NCBI GenBank assembly: GCA_026126345.1 | Contig: JAHCJH010000013.1 | Location: 1 to 38,239 of the forward strand | DNA from: Phycisphaeraceae bacterium | GTDB taxonomy: Bacteria; Planctomycetota; Phycisphaerae; Phycisphaerales; UBA1924 | Length of the DNA: 38,239 nt | Direction of reading: 5' to 3' | Shown here: piece by piece, positions 36,862-38,239 of the stretch | Layout: each line of letters begins with the position of its first letter | Position numbering within the stretch: the first letter of the stretch is position 1 | Translations under genes and position numbers: made by a program | The notes under the pieces: generated by a model | Told to the model about the DNA's origin: nothing | Seen by the model: only the letters and a program-made list of their open reading frames with translations | Databases searched by the model: none

Positions 36862-36939
36862 GGGTGAACTCGCGTGCTCGTCGAAGGTTCGCGCTGGTGA
36901 TTCGGTCGATCGGTCGGGGTCGTCGGGCGGGTCGGCGCG

Positions 36940-37620
36940 TCAGTGGATGAGGTACAGCATGGGGAACAGGAAGATCCAGACGATGTCGACGATGTGCCAG
37001 TAGAGGCCGACGCCTTCGACGGCGTTGTAGTGGCGCGGGCCGAAGTGGTTCTTGCGGGCCCGCAGGTAGAGCCAGAAGAACAGGCCCATGCCGATGATCA
37101 CGTGCGAGGCGTGCACGCCCGTGGCGGCCCAGTACACGCCCCACCAGTGCACCTCGTAGGGGCTTTCCCACCCCGCGTAGGAGTAGAACATGCCGGGGAG
37201 CTTGCCCTCGGCGTACTTGGGCCCGTACTCGAACACGAACTTGATCGCCAGGAACGCCAGGCCGCAGAAGAACGTGATGAGGATGTTCCGCTTCAGGGCC
37301 GAAGTCTCGCCCATCTGGGCGTTGCGAACGGCGGCGGCGACGGTGTAGGACGAGTAGAGCAGCACGACGGTGTTGAGCAGGCCCCAGCGCCAGTCGAGCA
37401 GGCTGGAGCCGTGGATGAAGGCCTCGGGGTGCATCATCCGCATGATGCCGTAGTAGACGAACAGCCCAGAGAACAGCAGGATCTCGGTGCTGAGGAAGAG
37501 CCAGACGCCGAACTTGACCGCGTCGAACTCGTGGTCGCGGTCGCGGAAATGCTCGGCGGCGCGGTACGTCTCGGCGTACGTCATGCCGGTCAGGTTCTTG
37601 TCGGCTGGGAGGGTGCTCAT
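36940..37620 (-). CDS. ctaE: Cytochrome c oxidase subunit III
   Basis: This 226-residue protein has the five-helix bacterial subunit III architecture: FGVWLFLSTEILLFSGLFVY (with the conserved Glu), WGLLNTVVLLYSSYTVAAAV, ILITFFCGLAFLAIKFVFEY, GVYWAATGVHASHVIIGM and a last helix VDIVWIFLFPMLYLIH. The first two helices of the seven-helix form are absent, as in many aa3/caa3 oxidases. Subunit III stabilises subunit I and its proton uptake. GAGAGG lies about 7 nt before the ATG at 37620. It follows ctaD by 43 bp on the same strand. Confidence 0.95.
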   Translation of the reverse strand: MSTLPADKNLTGMTYAETYRAAEHFRDRDHEFDAVKFGVWLFLSTEILLFSGLFVYYGIMRMMHPEAFIHGSSLLDWRWGLLNTVVLLYSSYTVAAAVRNAQMGETSALKRNILITFFCGLAFLAIKFVFEYGPKYAEGKLPGMFYSYAGWESPYEVHWWGVYWAATGVHASHVIIGMGLFFWLYLRARKNHFGPRHYNAVEGVGLYWHIVDIVWIFLFPMLYLIH

Positions 37621-37663
37621 TCGTTGCCTCTCGTGCGATCGGTTGGGGCCCGCGCGTTGACGA

Positions 37664-38239
37664 TCAGTGCCCGGCCGGGCCGGTGCGGATGGTGGTCACC
37701 TGGCGCGACGGCAGCGGCGGGGGCATGGGGAACTCGCCCTTGCGGGTCTGCGGGGGCTCGACGTCGTCGAAGTCGTACGGGCCGTGGGTGACGACCGGCT
37801 CGTGCGAGAAGTTGTGCGTCGTGGGCGGGCTGCCGGCGTCGGTCCACTCCAGGCTCAGGCCGCCCCACGGGTTCGGCGGGGCCTTGGGCCCGGCCGCCAG
37901 CGAGTGCAGGAACGTGCCCAGGTGCACCAGGAAACCGGCCAGGAGGACCCACGACCCGACGGTCGAGAGCTGGTGGTAGATGATGAACTCGTCGGCGTAG
38001 CTGGCGTAACGGCGGGGCATGCCGTGGGCGCCCATGATGAACTGGGGGAAGAACGTCAGGTTGAAGCCGATGAACACGAGCCAGAAGCCGATCTGGGCCC
38101 AGAACTCGTTGTACATCTTGCCGAACATCTTCGGCCACCACATGTGGATGCCGCCGATGAACGCGATGATCGTGCCGCCCATCATGACGTAGTGGAAGTG
38201 CGCCACGACGAAGTAGGTGTCGTGCAGCGCGCGGTCGAC
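37664..38239 (-). CDS. ctaD: Cytochrome c oxidase subunit I, C-terminal part (5' end outside window)
   Basis: About 191 C-terminal residues of the heme-copper oxidase catalytic subunit are present. The fragment begins at the window edge with DRALHDTYFVVAHFHYV, in which HD binds the Mg/Mn site and the two His of HFH ligate the hemes. Three further helices follow, including GFWLVFIGFNLTFFPQF and GSWVLLAGFLVHLGTF, plus the conserved MGAHGMPRRYASY. The tail (about 60 residues, Pro-rich, with SLEWTDAGSPPTTHNF) matches A-type aa3/caa3 oxidases. Subunit I reduces oxygen to water and pumps protons. The gene heads, within this window, a ctaD-ctaE-subunit IV-unknown order; subunit II should lie beyond the edge. 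Confidence 0.96.
   Translation of the reverse strand, partial: VDRALHDTYFVVAHFHYVMMGGTIIAFIGGIHMWWPKMFGKMYNEFWAQIGFWLVFIGFNLTFFPQFIMGAHGMPRRYASYADEFIIYHQLSTVGSWVLLAGFLVHLGTFLHSLAAGPKAPPNPWGGLSLEWTDAGSPPTTHNFSHEPVVTHGPYDFDDVEPPQTRKGEFPMPPPLPSRQVTTIRTGPAGH

Overview
The window is a high-GC (by eye about two-thirds G+C), gene-dense stretch of bacterial chromosome with a cut gene at each end. The gene repertoire (a PilMNO/GspDEF-type machine with a planctomycete-style single pilin, multi-copy SPFH proteins next to ABC-2 exporters, a caa3/aa3-type oxidase cluster, several large unassigned proteins) suggests a planctomycete of the Phycisphaerae type. That is an inference: there is no rRNA or other marker here. 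I see no tRNA, rRNA, CRISPR array, transposase or integrase, and no compositional island.

Layout. 1-2669: the end of a GT4 glycosyltransferase, a tiny membrane protein and an ABC-2 permease without its own ATPase. 3010-12825 (+): a probable operon of three consecutive SPFH/HflK-HflC-like proteins, an ABC ATPase with a long low-complexity tail, a large ABC-2 permease and a membrane-anchored helical-repeat protein. 12844-16088: purC (-), a GH10 xylanase-like protein lacking both catalytic glutamates (+) and a ComEA-like DNA-binding protein (+). 16189-25072 (-): a pilin with its own upstream region and, before it in transcription order, a tightly overlapped operon: histidine kinase, STAS protein, GspE/PilB ATPase with a c-di-GMP-type MshEN domain, GspF/PilC, PilM, PilN, PilO and a PilP/GspC-like protein. 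25357-26022 (+): an exported rubrerythrin relative that has lost its metal ligands. 26015-27756 (-): purE-purK. 27864-29483 (+): a secreted beta-propeller of the choice-of-anchor I type. 29464-33865 (-): a GspD secretin followed by a second GspE/PilB ATPase. 34125-35114 (+): a cobalamin-binding-protein relative. 35133-38239 (-): cytochrome c oxidase subunit I (3' part), III, a long-tailed subunit IV and an unknown membrane protein.

How it fits together. The two minus-strand secretion clusters (16-25 kb and 29-34 kb) together give secretin, two assembly ATPases, platform protein, PilMNOP-like inner-membrane ring and a pilin. This is most of a type IV pilus/type II secretion machine; the prepilin peptidase and any PilT are elsewhere. 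The kinase, the STAS protein and the MshEN domain put phospho- and probably c-di-GMP signalling inside the same transcript. The SPFH-ABC operon looks like a scaffolded exporter and is the least explained system here.

Expression signals. Five gene starts, all of them single genes or first genes, have a TAnnnT -10-like hexamer ending only 5-7 nt before the start codon. This points to leaderless transcription. Operon-internal genes instead use Shine-Dalgarno sites or ATGA/GTGA overlaps, often with GTG starts.
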